NCBI RefSeq assembly: GCF_000325745.1
Contig: NC_019907.1
Coordinates: 1,320,501 to 1,384,500, forward strand
DNA: 64,000 nucleotides
DNA from: Liberibacter crescens BT-1
GTDB lineage: Bacteria; Pseudomonadota; Alphaproteobacteria; Rhizobiales; Rhizobiaceae
Direction of reading: 5' to 3'
Positions 35,547 through 44,881 of the stretch are shown one piece after another. The notes beneath the pieces were generated by a model. It had not been told where the DNA came from, made no database searches, and saw nothing but the letters and a program-made list of their open reading frames with translations. Each line of letters opens with the position of its first letter. Position 1 is the stretch's first letter. Both the position numbers and the translations under genes were made by a program.

Positions 35547-36335
35547 CTATGTGAGCAGTATCGCTGAGAGTTGTCTTCCATAGTCGGTTTCTCCTGCATG
35601 TAAAGATCTCCGATAGGAAAAAAAATTAGAGTGTTCTTTATAAGTACATCTTTCAAGACTTGTGGCCTGAACTCCTAACGTACTAAGTTTTCTTAAAACA
35701 AGAGATGGTAAATCAAACATAAAATAGGATTCTTTAAGTGAAGGACAAAAAAAATCTTGATACGAAATATCATATGCTAAAAACTGTTTTACAAATTCTG
35801 GACCTACTTCATAATATGCCGAGGTAATGGATGGACCAAGGCAGGCGATAATCTGTTCCTGAATGGCACCAAGACTTACTATCTTTTCTACAGTATTTTC
35901 AAGTATACCAGATAAAACTCCTCGCCAACCAGCATGCGATGCACCAATAATACGCTTGTTAGGATCAACAAAAAGCACAGGAACACAATCAGCAGTCATA
36001 ACGCCTATGATTACATTCATCTTATCCGTTACAAGCCCATCAGCTTCAATCGGCATCTTTTTATCATAATCAGCATCTAAAATTGCTACAGTTGCTGAGT
36101 GAACCTGTTGTGCTGTAATTAATTTATTTACAGGTAGAGAAAACCAAGAAGCGATATAAGAACGATTTTCTATCACTTTTTTATCATCATCCCCAGCAGA
36201 AAAACTAACATTCAAACTGGAATAAACGCCCTCTGAAACACCAGAATGCCGCTTAAAAAAACCATGGATAACTCCTTGAATACTTGAAATAGAAGGAGAG
36301 AGTAATGGCTTGGCGGAGAATAGGACTTTCTTCAT
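35547..36335 (-). CDS. pgeF: Peptidoglycan editing factor PgeF (YfiH / laccase-domain family)
   Basis: The 262-residue protein has the COG1496 signatures: VIHGFFKRHSGVSEGVYSSLNVSF, ITAQQVHSATVA, MTADCVPVLF with metal Cys, and GASHAGWRGVLSGILENTV with metal His. In E. coli, PgeF corrects mis-incorporated residues in peptidoglycan stem peptides; members also show purine nucleoside phosphorylase activity. Metal ligands are all present. It lies 151 bases after the SAM methyltransferase gene in the lgt-prs cluster. Confidence 0.9.
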   Translation of the reverse strand: MKKVLFSAKPLLSPSISSIQGVIHGFFKRHSGVSEGVYSSLNVSFSAGDDDKKVIENRSYIASWFSLPVNKLITAQQVHSATVAILDADYDKKMPIEADGLVTDKMNVIIGVMTADCVPVLFVDPNKRIIGASHAGWRGVLSGILENTVEKIVSLGAIQEQIIACLGPSITSAYYEVGPEFVKQFLAYDISYQDFFCPSLKESYFMFDLPSLVLRKLSTLGVQATSLERCTYKEHSNFFSYRRSLHAGETDYGRQLSAILLT

Positions 36336-36486
36336 TATTTACCTTAAACATCGTCTCAATATCTAGAAAAGATGCCTTTATGTCATTGATATTATATTAA
36401 TGGCATAGGTTCTACTTTAGGAGAAGAAATCATTAAAACCTTAAATAATTGACCCATATTTCTATTCTGAATACCTGTCAAACGTT

Positions 36487-37476
36487 CTACTTCTTCAAAA
36501 ACAGTTCTTTTTTTGTTGTATTCCTTGCAAGCACATTCGCTCTTTGCCAAATACCAAGACCTCTTAGAAATCTCTCCTGCGTTATGCAGTCATGAACCTG
36601 AATGTCAAAATTAGATGCTATTTCTGCTAACTGTTGAAAATCAACATGGCTTGTGAGATCAGCTTCGCCAGGATGCGCGAGTGGAGAATCATATCTATGC
36701 TCTTTAACTGCCTGCAAAGTATCACCAAAACCACTCACAATATGCCCATAATCAATTATAACAGCTACACCTCCCCCACACAATAATCTCTGAGCAATTG
36801 CTTTGATTACTATTTGACGAATTAGAGACGTTTCAAATATTTTCCCTAAAGGCCATTTCTTTTTATCAGGGAGAATAGCGCAATTTGCTTCCTGATTATC
36901 TAAACAAAAAGCAAGGCCGTTATCATTATTAAGACCAACCATACGTTCGTAAATGCCTTTTTCTGTTAAAACAAATTGTTTAATAGGTATACTATCAAAG
37001 AATTCATTAGCAACTAAAAGCACAAAACCTGAAGGAACATAATCAACACTATTATGCCAGTGTATCTTTGATAAATACTTAGACAAAACCTTTTTTTGTA
37101 TGGCGATTAATCGCTTACTCATTTCAATCAAATGAACGGATAACAGATTAAATAATGCAGGTTCCAATTTAACAATGACCCGCAAAATATCAGACATCAT
37201 AGTTCCTCTACCAGGACCAAGCTCTACTAATCTTACAGAATCTGGGCGACCATGAGATTGCCAGGAGTAAACGAGAAAAACTGCTATCATTTCACCAAAT
37301 AACTGACTTATCTCTGGAGCAGTGATAAAGTCTCCGGTAGGACCAAATGGCTCACATATATTGTAGTAACCATACTCTGGGTCTGAAAGACAAAGAGAAA
37401 AAAATTTGTCAATTGCTATAGGACCACTATCCTGAATTAAACCTTTTATTTTTTTTGTTAAAGGGGAAACCAACAT
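36487..37476 (-). CDS. SAM-dependent methyltransferase, NDUFAF7/MidA family (COG1565)
   Basis: The 329-residue protein has the family start IKGLIQDSGPIAIDKFFSLC, the SDPEYGYY segment, the SAM-binding motif VELGPGRGTMMSDILR and GGVAVIIDYGH. The mitochondrial relative methylates an arginine of a complex I subunit during assembly; a similar job is plausible in alphaproteobacteria. An open frame extends 31 codons further upstream into lgt. The ATG at 37476 is chosen because AGGAT lies 5-6 bases before it and it starts just after the lgt stop. Confidence 0.9.
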   Translation of the reverse strand: MLVSPLTKKIKGLIQDSGPIAIDKFFSLCLSDPEYGYYNICEPFGPTGDFITAPEISQLFGEMIAVFLVYSWQSHGRPDSVRLVELGPGRGTMMSDILRVIVKLEPALFNLLSVHLIEMSKRLIAIQKKVLSKYLSKIHWHNSVDYVPSGFVLLVANEFFDSIPIKQFVLTEKGIYERMVGLNNDNGLAFCLDNQEANCAILPDKKKWPLGKIFETSLIRQIVIKAIAQRLLCGGGVAVIIDYGHIVSGFGDTLQAVKEHRYDSPLAHPGEADLTSHVDFQQLAEIASNFDIQVHDCITQERFLRGLGIWQRANVLARNTTKKELFLKK

Positions 37477-37481
37477 ACATC

Positions 37482-38342
37482 CTATTTTGCTGATGATATT
37501 GCTTGAAAAACACCCAAAAGACCAATAATCATCATAGGAAAAGATAATACCATACCCATTGTAACCCAATCTCCAAATATATAACCAAGTTGGACATCTG
37601 GTTCACGAAAAAATTCTACAAATATTCTGAAAAAAGCATAAACACATACAAAAGTACTTGATACAAGACCTGGAATCTTCAAAGCTTTTTTAAAGTAAAT
37701 TAAATAATATAAAATCAAAAAAAGAACAATTCCTTCAAGAATTGCCTCGTATTACTGACTTGGATGACGGGAGACTTCTCCCCCTGATGGGAATACCATC
37801 GCCCAAGGAACAACCGAAGGCCTTCCCCACAATTCATCATTTATAAAATTAGCAAAACGCCCTAAAAATATCCCGATTGGTGCCACAGCTGCTACAACAT
37901 CTGACAATGTCCAAATAGAGATTTTTTTACTATATGCCATAAATATTAAAACCAGAACAACACCAATAAATCCCCCATGAAATGACATTCCACCATTCCA
38001 TATTTTTAAAGAACGTAAAGGATCGAGTATGGCAGCACTGAAATCATAAAATAATACATACCCTAAACGACCTCCTACTATTACACCACAAGCTATCCAG
38101 AATACACAATGATCCTGATATGCTCGCTCCCTATATATAGAGTTTAGACGCCTTTGCTCTGCTGTCCCCAAAAACTGATTATCAAATATCTTACGGGCAT
38201 AAAGTAAGCCAAATAATAGGCCTCCCAAATAAGCTAACCCATACCATCGAACAGAAAAAGAACCTATTGCAAATAAAATTGGATCAATTTTCGGATATGG
38301 AACAATAGATAATAAATCAAGAGTTGATAACATCACCACCAC
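37482..38342 (-). pseudogene. lgt: Prolipoprotein diacylglyceryl transferase with an in-frame stop
   Basis: The frame runs from ATG 38342 to a TAA at 37752-37754 and then stays open in the same phase to a second stop at 37482, for a total of 286 codons, the normal Lgt length. Before the stop are conserved parts: RWYGLAYL, GGMSFHGGFIGV and GRFANFINDELWGRPS. After it are YEAILEG and FFREPDVQLGYI, with the Arg needed for activity. The TAA replaces the Leu codon of the conserved SQLYE motif, one base from TTA. Lgt is an inner-membrane enzyme that attaches diacylglycerol to lipobox Cys and is normally essential. The window encodes lipobox proteins, so complete loss would be surprising. Confidence 0.9.
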
Positions 38343-38527
38343 ATAATAAATTTAATACTAACAGGAAATTATCTCATGTTACATAATGGTCAAGATGCTT
38401 TTTGAAAAATAACCATAAAATTTAAAGATATTATACACAAAAAAAATCACAGTTTTTACTTTATTGTAATAATAATAAAGTCTATATAGGTAATTTGAGG
38501 TTTTATAAATTTAATAAAGAAAATACG

Positions 38528-38818
38528 ATGATTTTTGATAATAACTGTATCCTCGATCAAGCTGATCGTTTTATATCGTCTGCGAATGGTGTTTTTAAAG
38601 GTGTATCTCGAGAAGTAGAAACCATTATCCAGGTTAAAGTTCAAAGCTTGATTAACAAGATGAGCCTTGTTCGTTCTGAAGAATTTGAAGCTGTAAAAAA
38701 TACACTTTTAAAAGTGTGCGAGGAAAACGCTTCTCTCCGTCAACGTCTCGAGCAATTAGAGAAATACATGTCTGTTGAATCCACTGTTAAGAAAAAGAAT
38801 ACCAAAAATGCTGAATAG
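38528..38818 (+). CDS. ubiK: UbiK/BMFP-family accessory factor
   Basis: The 96-residue protein matches the BMFP (DUF526) family: an N-terminal amphipathic region DQADRFISSANGVFKGVSREVE and a C-terminal trimeric coiled coil with VRSEEFEAVKNTLLKVCEEN and LRQRLEQLE. In E. coli, UbiK helps ubiquinone biosynthesis by linking UbiJ to membrane lipids. In Brucella a related protein has membrane-fusogenic activity. An upstream in-frame ATG at 38495 exists, but the ATG at 38528 fits the family start. Confidence 0.85.
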   Translation: MIFDNNCILDQADRFISSANGVFKGVSREVETIIQVKVQSLINKMSLVRSEEFEAVKNTLLKVCEENASLRQRLEQLEKYMSVESTVKKKNTKNAE

Positions 38819-39021
38819 TTTTGAAGCTATTTGATTATTTCTTTTATTTTAAAGTAGATATTTTATCTCCAATAAAGCTTTAATATTTTGTTCTTTTTAA
38901 AAAGTTAATAACCATTTTTAATTTTCTCCTGTGAATTTGTTTTTCAAAAAATTTTCAGATAATAACACTGTTTTTGAGGTTATATTGAACTATATAGGTT
39001 AAGGCCATGAGGTATAATTCT

Positions 39022-39837
39022 ATGAATGATAACCTGGGAATAATAGCATTGGTTGGTGCTGGCAAGATGGGTACAGCTATACTCTCAGGTTGGTTAGAAG
39101 GAGGAATTCCTCCATCATCAATGATGGTAATAGATCCCAAACCATCAATAGAAGCAACCGCTAAGATCAGAGAATATAATATAGCATATAAAAATATCCC
39201 ACCTCAAAATATAAAAGCTGAGATTGTTTTGATAGCAGTTAAACCACATGACATAGACACCGTCATTCCTATAATAAAGTCTCTTATTGAAGAAACAACT
39301 ATTGTCATTTCTATTGCAGCTGGAAAAACACTTGCTTATTTTAGAAAAAATCTTGGTGACATTGCCATAATACGTGCTATGCCTAATATAGCTGCTACAG
39401 TAAAATGTAGTGTTACTGCTGTGTTTGCTAATAAAAAAATTAATTCAAATGCACATCAGAAAGTTAATAAATTATTAAGCATTTTAGGAACAGTAGAATG
39501 GCTTCTCAAAGAAGAAGACATGGATATAGTGACAGCTTTATCCGGTAGTGGCCCAGCTTACCTGTTTTATCTTATAGAATGCATGGCTAACGCAGCTTGC
39601 AAGTTAGGACTACCTCAAAATTTATCGGTTAGGTTAGCACGTGATACAATCATAGGATCAAGCGAGCTTATACGTCAATCTACTGATGAAATCTCAACCC
39701 TACGAGAAAACGTAACATCCCCAGGCGGCACCACAGAAAAAGCTTTATCTGTTCTTTTGGGGAAAGACGGTATGCAAGCTCTCTTTGATAAAGCCTTGGC
39801 TGCTGCACAAATGAGATCCAAAGAAATTGCAAATTAA
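39022..39837 (+). CDS. proC: Pyrroline-5-carboxylate reductase
   Basis: The 271-residue enzyme (or 276 from the ATG at 39007) carries the last step of proline synthesis. The N-terminal dinucleotide fold IIALVGAGKMGTAILSGW, the segment IIRAMPNIAATVKCS and the C-terminal signature ENVTSPGGTTEKALSVL are clear. The ATG at 39022 is preferred because GAGG precedes it at about 9 bases and family members start 6-8 residues before the GxGxMG motif. With proB and proA at the left edge, the proline pathway is complete in this window. Confidence 0.95.
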   Translation: MNDNLGIIALVGAGKMGTAILSGWLEGGIPPSSMMVIDPKPSIEATAKIREYNIAYKNIPPQNIKAEIVLIAVKPHDIDTVIPIIKSLIEETTIVISIAAGKTLAYFRKNLGDIAIIRAMPNIAATVKCSVTAVFANKKINSNAHQKVNKLLSILGTVEWLLKEEDMDIVTALSGSGPAYLFYLIECMANAACKLGLPQNLSVRLARDTIIGSSELIRQSTDEISTLRENVTSPGGTTEKALSVLLGKDGMQALFDKALAAAQMRSKEIAN

Positions 39838-39886
39838 ATATAATGTCTCCGCTTTCCCACTAACACAAGTAAACTATTTCAATAAT

Positions 39887-40328
39887 TTAATGTACTTTAA
39901 GTAAATCACGAATTTCAGAAAGAAGCTGTATATCAGCAGGCACAGCTCCTGCTTCACTTTTTATTGAGACAACATTTTCCAAAATCCGTATTTTATTAAC
40001 TAGTTTTACTATAAAAAATACAATTATTGCTAAAATAAAAAAATTTATAACACTGCTATATAACACTGCTAATAAAACTTCCATAAGCTAAAACTGCTCC
40101 CTGCTTACGCGCAGCCATAAGAGAAATCTCTGTAATTTCTGTACTTAAAGGAATAAAATAATCAGAAAAATCAATATTTCCACCTGTAATAACACCCGCT
40201 ATTGGCATTATCATATCTTCAACAAGAGATTGAACTATCCGATTAAGTGCTGCTCCTATAATAACACCAACAGCGAGATCTATAACATTACCTCGAGCAA
40301 TAAACGCCTTAAATTCATTTATCATCAA
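39887..40328 (-). pseudogene. mscL: Large-conductance mechanosensitive channel, frame broken by a 13-bp duplication
   Basis: From ATG 40328 the frame encodes the MscL N-terminus: [20 protein letters not shown] (first membrane helix) and the periplasmic loop, then stops at 40056 after SFISSVI. The rest of the protein, NFFILAIIVFFIVKLVNKI (second helix) and the C-terminal helix, continues in another frame to 39887. A perfect 13-bp tandem repeat at 40046-40071 sits exactly at the break. Removing one copy restores SFISSVINFFILAI and a 142-residue MscL, the normal length. The truncated product lacks the second helix and should not form a channel. MscL releases osmolytes under hypo-osmotic shock. 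The duplication is reversible by slippage, so on/off switching is possible. Confidence 0.93.
40046..40071. repeat. 13-bp tandem duplication inside mscL
   Basis: Two perfect copies of TATAACACTGCTA lie at 40046-40058 and 40059-40071. Thirteen is not a multiple of three, so the extra copy shifts the mscL frame and makes a TAG at once. Confidence 0.97.
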
Positions 40329-40487
40329 AATTTCCTCCTTTTAATTAAAGATACTACTCTCTATCTTAAGAACTGACTGTTAAGAAATCTCTTTTATTTT
40401 TTAAATATTTTCATAACTTATTAAACATATAATTACAAAATCTTAAGCTATAATTTTAATTATCCTTAATAAAATAGAGCAATAACC

Positions 40488-41219
40488 ATGAACCAAGACA
40501 TGGGAGATTCATATGGAGAACCCATATCTCTTATTAATTTTATTTATCGTATAATAGCTCTAATAATATGCTTAGTACTCTTAGCCTTTGCTATAAGTTT
40601 TTCTGGTCGCTGGTTAATATACAAAATATATTTTTCTTTTCAAAAAGATCACCCACAAATAATCACAATAACAATAGGGCCAGATTTTATCCACATACCT
40701 TATGATATCATACGCTTTCCAGATCAACGTATTGATGGCCCAGCTGAACATATTGATCTTCAGATTACCTGGCCTGAACTCAAAGCTCCTCTTACCCAAG
40801 AGATTAAAGGCATTAATAAAACCTATACAGACAATCTTATTATTTTACAACTTTCACAAAGAACAATAGCACATGATATGTCAGGCCGCATTGAACCAAT
40901 TTATCGAAATTTAATAGAGGGGCTTCCTTATGCTGGGCCATATGGTCTGACTACCAACCACTTAAAACAGAAAGAAGGATACATAAATGAGGTATTATTC
41001 ACAGCACCTCGTTATGGTAAACTTACATATGCTGTGCGCTGCACAATTGAACCAAAAAATTCTTTATTTGGGAAAGGAAACTGCCAAAGAGATATCCATG
41101 TTGGACGAGATTTAAACTTACTCTATCGCTTTTCCATTAAATTACTTCCAGAATGGGAAAAAATTGATGAGGCCGTAGAAGCTTTTATTAAAAAACATCT
41201 TCAATATTACAGTGAGTAA
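40488..41219 (+). CDS. Membrane-anchored protein of unknown function
   Basis: The 243-residue protein has one strong N-terminal membrane helix (about residues 19-42, FIYRIIALIICLVLLAFAI) followed by a soluble part that would lie in the periplasm. The soluble part includes FIHIPYDIIRFPDQR and an LPYAGPYGLT segment. I do not recognise a functional domain. It resembles conserved hypothetical membrane proteins of Rhizobiales. It stands 134 bases before a D,D-carboxypeptidase gene on the same strand, so a cell-wall or envelope role is possible. It is intact and its codon use matches the neighbours. Confidence 0.75.
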   Translation: MNQDMGDSYGEPISLINFIYRIIALIICLVLLAFAISFSGRWLIYKIYFSFQKDHPQIITITIGPDFIHIPYDIIRFPDQRIDGPAEHIDLQITWPELKAPLTQEIKGINKTYTDNLIILQLSQRTIAHDMSGRIEPIYRNLIEGLPYAGPYGLTTNHLKQKEGYINEVLFTAPRYGKLTYAVRCTIEPKNSLFGKGNCQRDIHVGRDLNLLYRFSIKLLPEWEKIDEAVEAFIKKHLQYYSE

Positions 41220-41352
41220 TAAAAAAATATATAAATTTTTATTAAAATGTAAACGCATTAGTAACTCTATACGTATACTTTTTATTCAATAGTCGTTCTA
41301 ACGTAAAGTTACCGAACATTAAATAGATCATATTTATTTAAAGAGTAAATGA

Positions 41353-42771
41353 GTGTCGAGATTAGTTTGTATATATCGATCTTCCTTAAAAAACTATTTT
41401 ATAAATGCATTTTTAAGCTTTTTCTTTTCAGGAAGTTTTTTGTTAATTAGTTTAACATCAACATCTTTTGCAAGCCCACAATATTCTAGTATCGTTATTG
41501 ATGCTAAAAATGGGAATGTTCTTTACAGTTTTGAGGGAGATAGTTTGCGATATCCAGCATCTCTAACAAAAATGATGACTCTTTATATAATTTTTGAGGC
41601 TTTAGAAGAAAAACGCTTAAATCTCAATACAAAGATTCCAGTATCTGCAAAAGCAGCCTCAGAGCCACCTTCAAAACTAGGATTAAAAGCAGGATCTACC
41701 TTTACTGTACAGGAAGGTATTCTAGCTCTCATTACACGTTCTGCTAATGACGTTGCTACAGCTTTTGGAGAATTTTTAGGAAAATCAGAAAAAAAATTCG
41801 CTAAAATAATGACAGCTAAAGCTAGAAAAATTGGAATGAAAAAAACTGTCTATAAAAATGCGAATGGACTACCTGATAAAGATCAAGTTACAACATCTCA
41901 CGATCAAACACGTCTTGGAATAGTTCTTCGCAAACGATTTCCTCAGTATTATCGTTATTTCTCTACCCATAATTTCCACTATAAAAATCAAGTGATCCCC
42001 AATCATAATCATTTAATCGGACAATTACCTGGTATAGACGGAATAAAAACTGGGTATACTAAAGATTCAGGCTTTAATGTAGTATCTTCTATTGAAGCAG
42101 ACGGTCGATCAATTGTTGCAGCAGTTATGGGTAAGAAGTCAAGTAAAGAACGAGATCAAAAAATGCTTGAGCTTATTACCACATATCTCCCTAAAGCATA
42201 TAAAGAAGACAATAATACCTTGAGAAGCTCTAAATCTGTTGCTTCTGCAAATACAAAAAAAATGTTGACAAAACAAGAATTCATAGCACAACCAACAAAC
42301 GTCCCTATCCCTAAAATGAGGAACAAAGAAAAATCAATACAAATAGCGGATTCTAAGAATTTTAAAGAAAAACTGTACGAAGCTCCTACAAATACAGAAA
42401 ACGCTATTTTAGCTGATATTTCGGATATTCCAATTCCTGCATATGCACCAGAACTTTATAATAATTCAGCAGAAAAAACTATTAGTAACATCATCAATGA
42501 AAATTATGACATATCATCTTCAAAATGGATTATCCAAATTGGAATAGCTTCAAATAAAAAAGAAGCTATGGATTTACTTCAATCAGTTCAAGCCAAGGGA
42601 GGGAAAACATTGCTTTCTGCTATACCTTTTACTTCAGCTATTTCTGATGGAAAAAAAGAAATTTATCGTGCACGATTTAAAGGATTTAAAAATCAAAAAT
42701 CCGCACTTAATTCTTGTAATGCGCTTAAGAAAAGAAAAATAAGCTGTTGGGTTAGCGGCAATACACAATAA
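41353..42771 (+). CDS. D-alanyl-D-alanine carboxypeptidase (PBP5-type) with SPOR domain
   Basis: The 472-residue protein starts at GTG. A signal peptide ends near residue 40 (TSTSFA). The serine peptidase domain (about 44-275) has the SxxK motif at 70-73 (PASLTK), SAN at 130-132 and KTG at 232-234. A low-complexity linker and a C-terminal SPOR domain (about 395-470, KWIIQIGIASNKKEA...) follow. It trims the terminal D-Ala from peptidoglycan stems in the periplasm, and SPOR directs it to septal glycan. The SPOR-tailed form is common in rhizobia. All catalytic residues are present. Confidence 0.93.
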   Translation: MSRLVCIYRSSLKNYFINAFLSFFFSGSFLLISLTSTSFASPQYSSIVIDAKNGNVLYSFEGDSLRYPASLTKMMTLYIIFEALEEKRLNLNTKIPVSAKAASEPPSKLGLKAGSTFTVQEGILALITRSANDVATAFGEFLGKSEKKFAKIMTAKARKIGMKKTVYKNANGLPDKDQVTTSHDQTRLGIVLRKRFPQYYRYFSTHNFHYKNQVIPNHNHLIGQLPGIDGIKTGYTKDSGFNVVSSIEADGRSIVAAVMGKKSSKERDQKMLELITTYLPKAYKEDNNTLRSSKSVASANTKKMLTKQEFIAQPTNVPIPKMRNKEKSIQIADSKNFKEKLYEAPTNTENAILADISDIPIPAYAPELYNNSAEKTISNIINENYDISSSKWIIQIGIASNKKEAMDLLQSVQAKGGKTLLSAIPFTSAISDGKKEIYRARFKGFKNQKSALNSCNALKKRKISCWVSGNTQ

Positions 42772-43282
42772 AAAACTTACTGTTTACTCTCCTTTCATGA
42801 TCTTTTTGTAATCTAAAAAAACCTATTTCCCCGATTTTTTATTGTGTACTGGGACTATCGTACATGGCTCTTAAACCACATATTTCAAAATATGCTGATT
42901 ATAGAAAAAATAAAAAACAAAGCTTCTAAAACCATTTATCCATGTTCTTCAGGAAATGATAATATTTCTTTCTGTTATGAAACAAAAACAGAAATTAAAA
43001 TTACTGACCAGAGAACTGATAAACGCTTGGTTAGCACATAGCTCACGAAGTTGGAGACTATCTCAGCCAAAGTCATACTTGCGTCTTCATGTCACCTCCC
43101 CTAATAATCATCATATTCCAGTCTATATATTCATTAAAAAATAACAGACGTTACAAATAACCGAAGTAACGAATTTGTTAATAAATCAGCTTTTAAACAG
43201 TCCAAGGGAAAATTTTTAAAAATATATATAGATTATATAAAAATACTTAATCAATTAAGTGATTAAGTAATATCAAAAAATA
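42772..43282. other. Intergenic region between the carboxypeptidase gene and degP
   Basis: About 510 bases without a supported gene. Two overlapping plus-strand frames of 60-65 codons (42844-43144) have no ribosome-binding site and no recognisable family. They may be the remains of a lost gene. The terminator and repeat near degP are listed separately. Confidence 0.4.
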
Positions 43283-43316
43283 AAAACCACACATCCATAA
43301 CTTGATGTGTGGTTTT
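43283..43316 (-). terminator. Terminator hairpin downstream of degP, probably bidirectional
   Basis: AAAACCACACATC (43283-43295) pairs perfectly with GATGTGTGGTTTT (43304-43316) over 13 bp with an 8-base loop. On the minus strand the stem is followed by a T-rich run (GGTTTTTATTTTTT), which fits termination of degP. The end of the stem is also T-rich on the plus strand. Confidence 0.75.
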
Positions 43317-43333
43317 AAGATGTGTGGTTTTAA
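43304..43333. repeat. 15-bp tandem repeat duplicating one terminator arm
   Basis: GATGTGTGGTTTTAA occurs twice in tandem (43304-43318 and 43319-43333). The second copy gives an alternative 13-bp pairing arm for the hairpin, nearer to the degP stop. Confidence 0.95.
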
Positions 43334-43345
43334 AAAGCTTTAAAG

Positions 43346-44881
43346 TTACTCTTTAATAATCTTCAGTGGAATAAAATTACTTCCATTTTTAAACTCAATT
43401 TGGAATAAAGCATTCTTACGACCTTTCTTTCTCGATAAATTCAATATCTTTTCAATATCTTCTACCGAAGAAACTTTAGAGTTATTAACAGAGATAATTC
43501 TCATACCCTCCTTAATACCTTTCTCAGCAGCTTCAGAATTCTCGTCTACAGAAGTAATAGATAAACCGCCTGAAGCACTATTATCAGAAATAACTTTTAT
43601 ACCTAATCCTGATATTTCACGTCCTTCGCCTTTATCTTCTTCTTCTTTTGTAGACTTAATTTCCTTTTCAGGATCTGTTGGAAATGTTCCTAATTTTACA
43701 AATACAGACTTCTTCTCCTGACCTGCATGCCAAACAGTGAGTTCAACTTTTTTGCCTGGAGGTAAAGATGCAACACGCAATGCAAGATCACGTACATCCT
43801 TCACTGGAACATTTTCAATTGCAGAGATAATATCCCCTTCTTTTATCCCATACTTACCTGCCGGAGAATCTTTCTCAACACCAGCAATAAATACACCCTT
43901 TTGTTCTGCAAAACCAAGAGATTCTGCTATTTCTTTCGTTACATTTTGAATATGTACCCCAAGCCAACCACGATCAATTTTGCCTTTTTTAATGAGCACA
44001 GAAACAACTTCTTTAGCGGTAGAGGCTGGAATAGCAAATGCAATACCAAGATTAGTACCCCCTGAATTACTTACTATAGCTGTATTAACACCTATCACTT
44101 GGCCTTTTAGGTTAAAAGTAGGACCACCAGAATTACCTCGATTTACTGCTGCATCAATTTGAATATAATCATCATAAATTCCTGAACCAATATGGCGACT
44201 ACGATTTGAAACAATACCTGCAGTAACTGTTCCACCAAGACCAAAAGGGTTACCAACTGCTAATACCCAATCTCCAACGCGAACATTATCATCTCCGAAT
44301 TCGGCATAAACAAACTTTCGTTTATCATTCACTTTTAAGACAGCTAAATCAGTACGCGTATCTTTCCCAACAAGTTTTGCAGGAAGCTCTGTTCCATCGT
44401 TAAGGACAATAATAAAACTAGATCCATCAGCTATAACATGATTATTCGTTACAATATAACCATCTTCTGAAACGAAAAATCCTGAGCCTTGTGCAATAGG
44501 ACGTAGAGGAGCGTTTTTAGATTTTTTTTCTGTTTTTTTTCTTAACCCAAAATCACGAAAAAACCTGCTCAAAGGGTGATCATCAGGTAAATCATCAAAA
44601 CCATAAAAATCGAATAATTCCATTTCTTTATCTGAAACAGGGCTTAATTTTGACTGAACACGTACAGAAACAACAGAAGAGTATACAGCATCAACAACAG
44701 GCGCAAAGCTTGGAATTTGAGGTCCACTTATTACTGGTAATGCAAAAGAATCAGCTATTTTAATCGGCCAACCAGAAACTGAAACTACCATAGCCAACAA
44801 AGCTATTGATAAAAATTTAAAAAAAACTTCGAACTCATAAATTGGTTCTTTATCTTGAACATATTCATTACTCTTCTTCAA
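43346..44881 (-). CDS. degP: DegP/Do-type periplasmic serine endoprotease
   Basis: The 511-residue protein has an N-terminal signal or membrane anchor (about 23-45), a trypsin-like domain with the triad His148 (TNNHVI), Asp178 (TDLAVL) and Ser251 (GNSGGPT), and two PDZ domains (about 295-385 and 420-505). DegP degrades or refolds damaged periplasmic proteins. Length and motifs are typical of the rhizobial Do protease. The gene stands alone with a strong terminator after it. Its function fits the exported Msr proteins as part of envelope quality control, though they are not linked. Confidence 0.95.
   Translation of the reverse strand: MKKSNEYVQDKEPIYEFEVFFKFLSIALLAMVVSVSGWPIKIADSFALPVISGPQIPSFAPVVDAVYSSVVSVRVQSKLSPVSDKEMELFDFYGFDDLPDDHPLSRFFRDFGLRKKTEKKSKNAPLRPIAQGSGFFVSEDGYIVTNNHVIADGSSFIIVLNDGTELPAKLVGKDTRTDLAVLKVNDKRKFVYAEFGDDNVRVGDWVLAVGNPFGLGGTVTAGIVSNRSRHIGSGIYDDYIQIDAAVNRGNSGGPTFNLKGQVIGVNTAIVSNSGGTNLGIAFAIPASTAKEVVSVLIKKGKIDRGWLGVHIQNVTKEIAESLGFAEQKGVFIAGVEKDSPAGKYGIKEGDIISAIENVPVKDVRDLALRVASLPPGKKVELTVWHAGQEKKSVFVKLGTFPTDPEKEIKSTKEEEDKGEGREISGLGIKVISDNSASGGLSITSVDENSEAAEKGIKEGMRIISVNNSKVSSVEDIEKILNLSRKKGRKNALFQIEFKNGSNFIPLKIIKE

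Noticed and set aside
36300-36330. Short match to the tRNA-Ser 3' end (TGGCGGAGA) as a possible attachment site
   Set aside because: It lies inside the pgeF coding sequence, is only nine bases long and is 15 kb away.
42844-43144. Two overlapping ORFs of 60-65 codons after the carboxypeptidase gene
   Set aside because: No ribosome-binding sites, no family likeness and overlapping frames; treated as spacer or gene remains.
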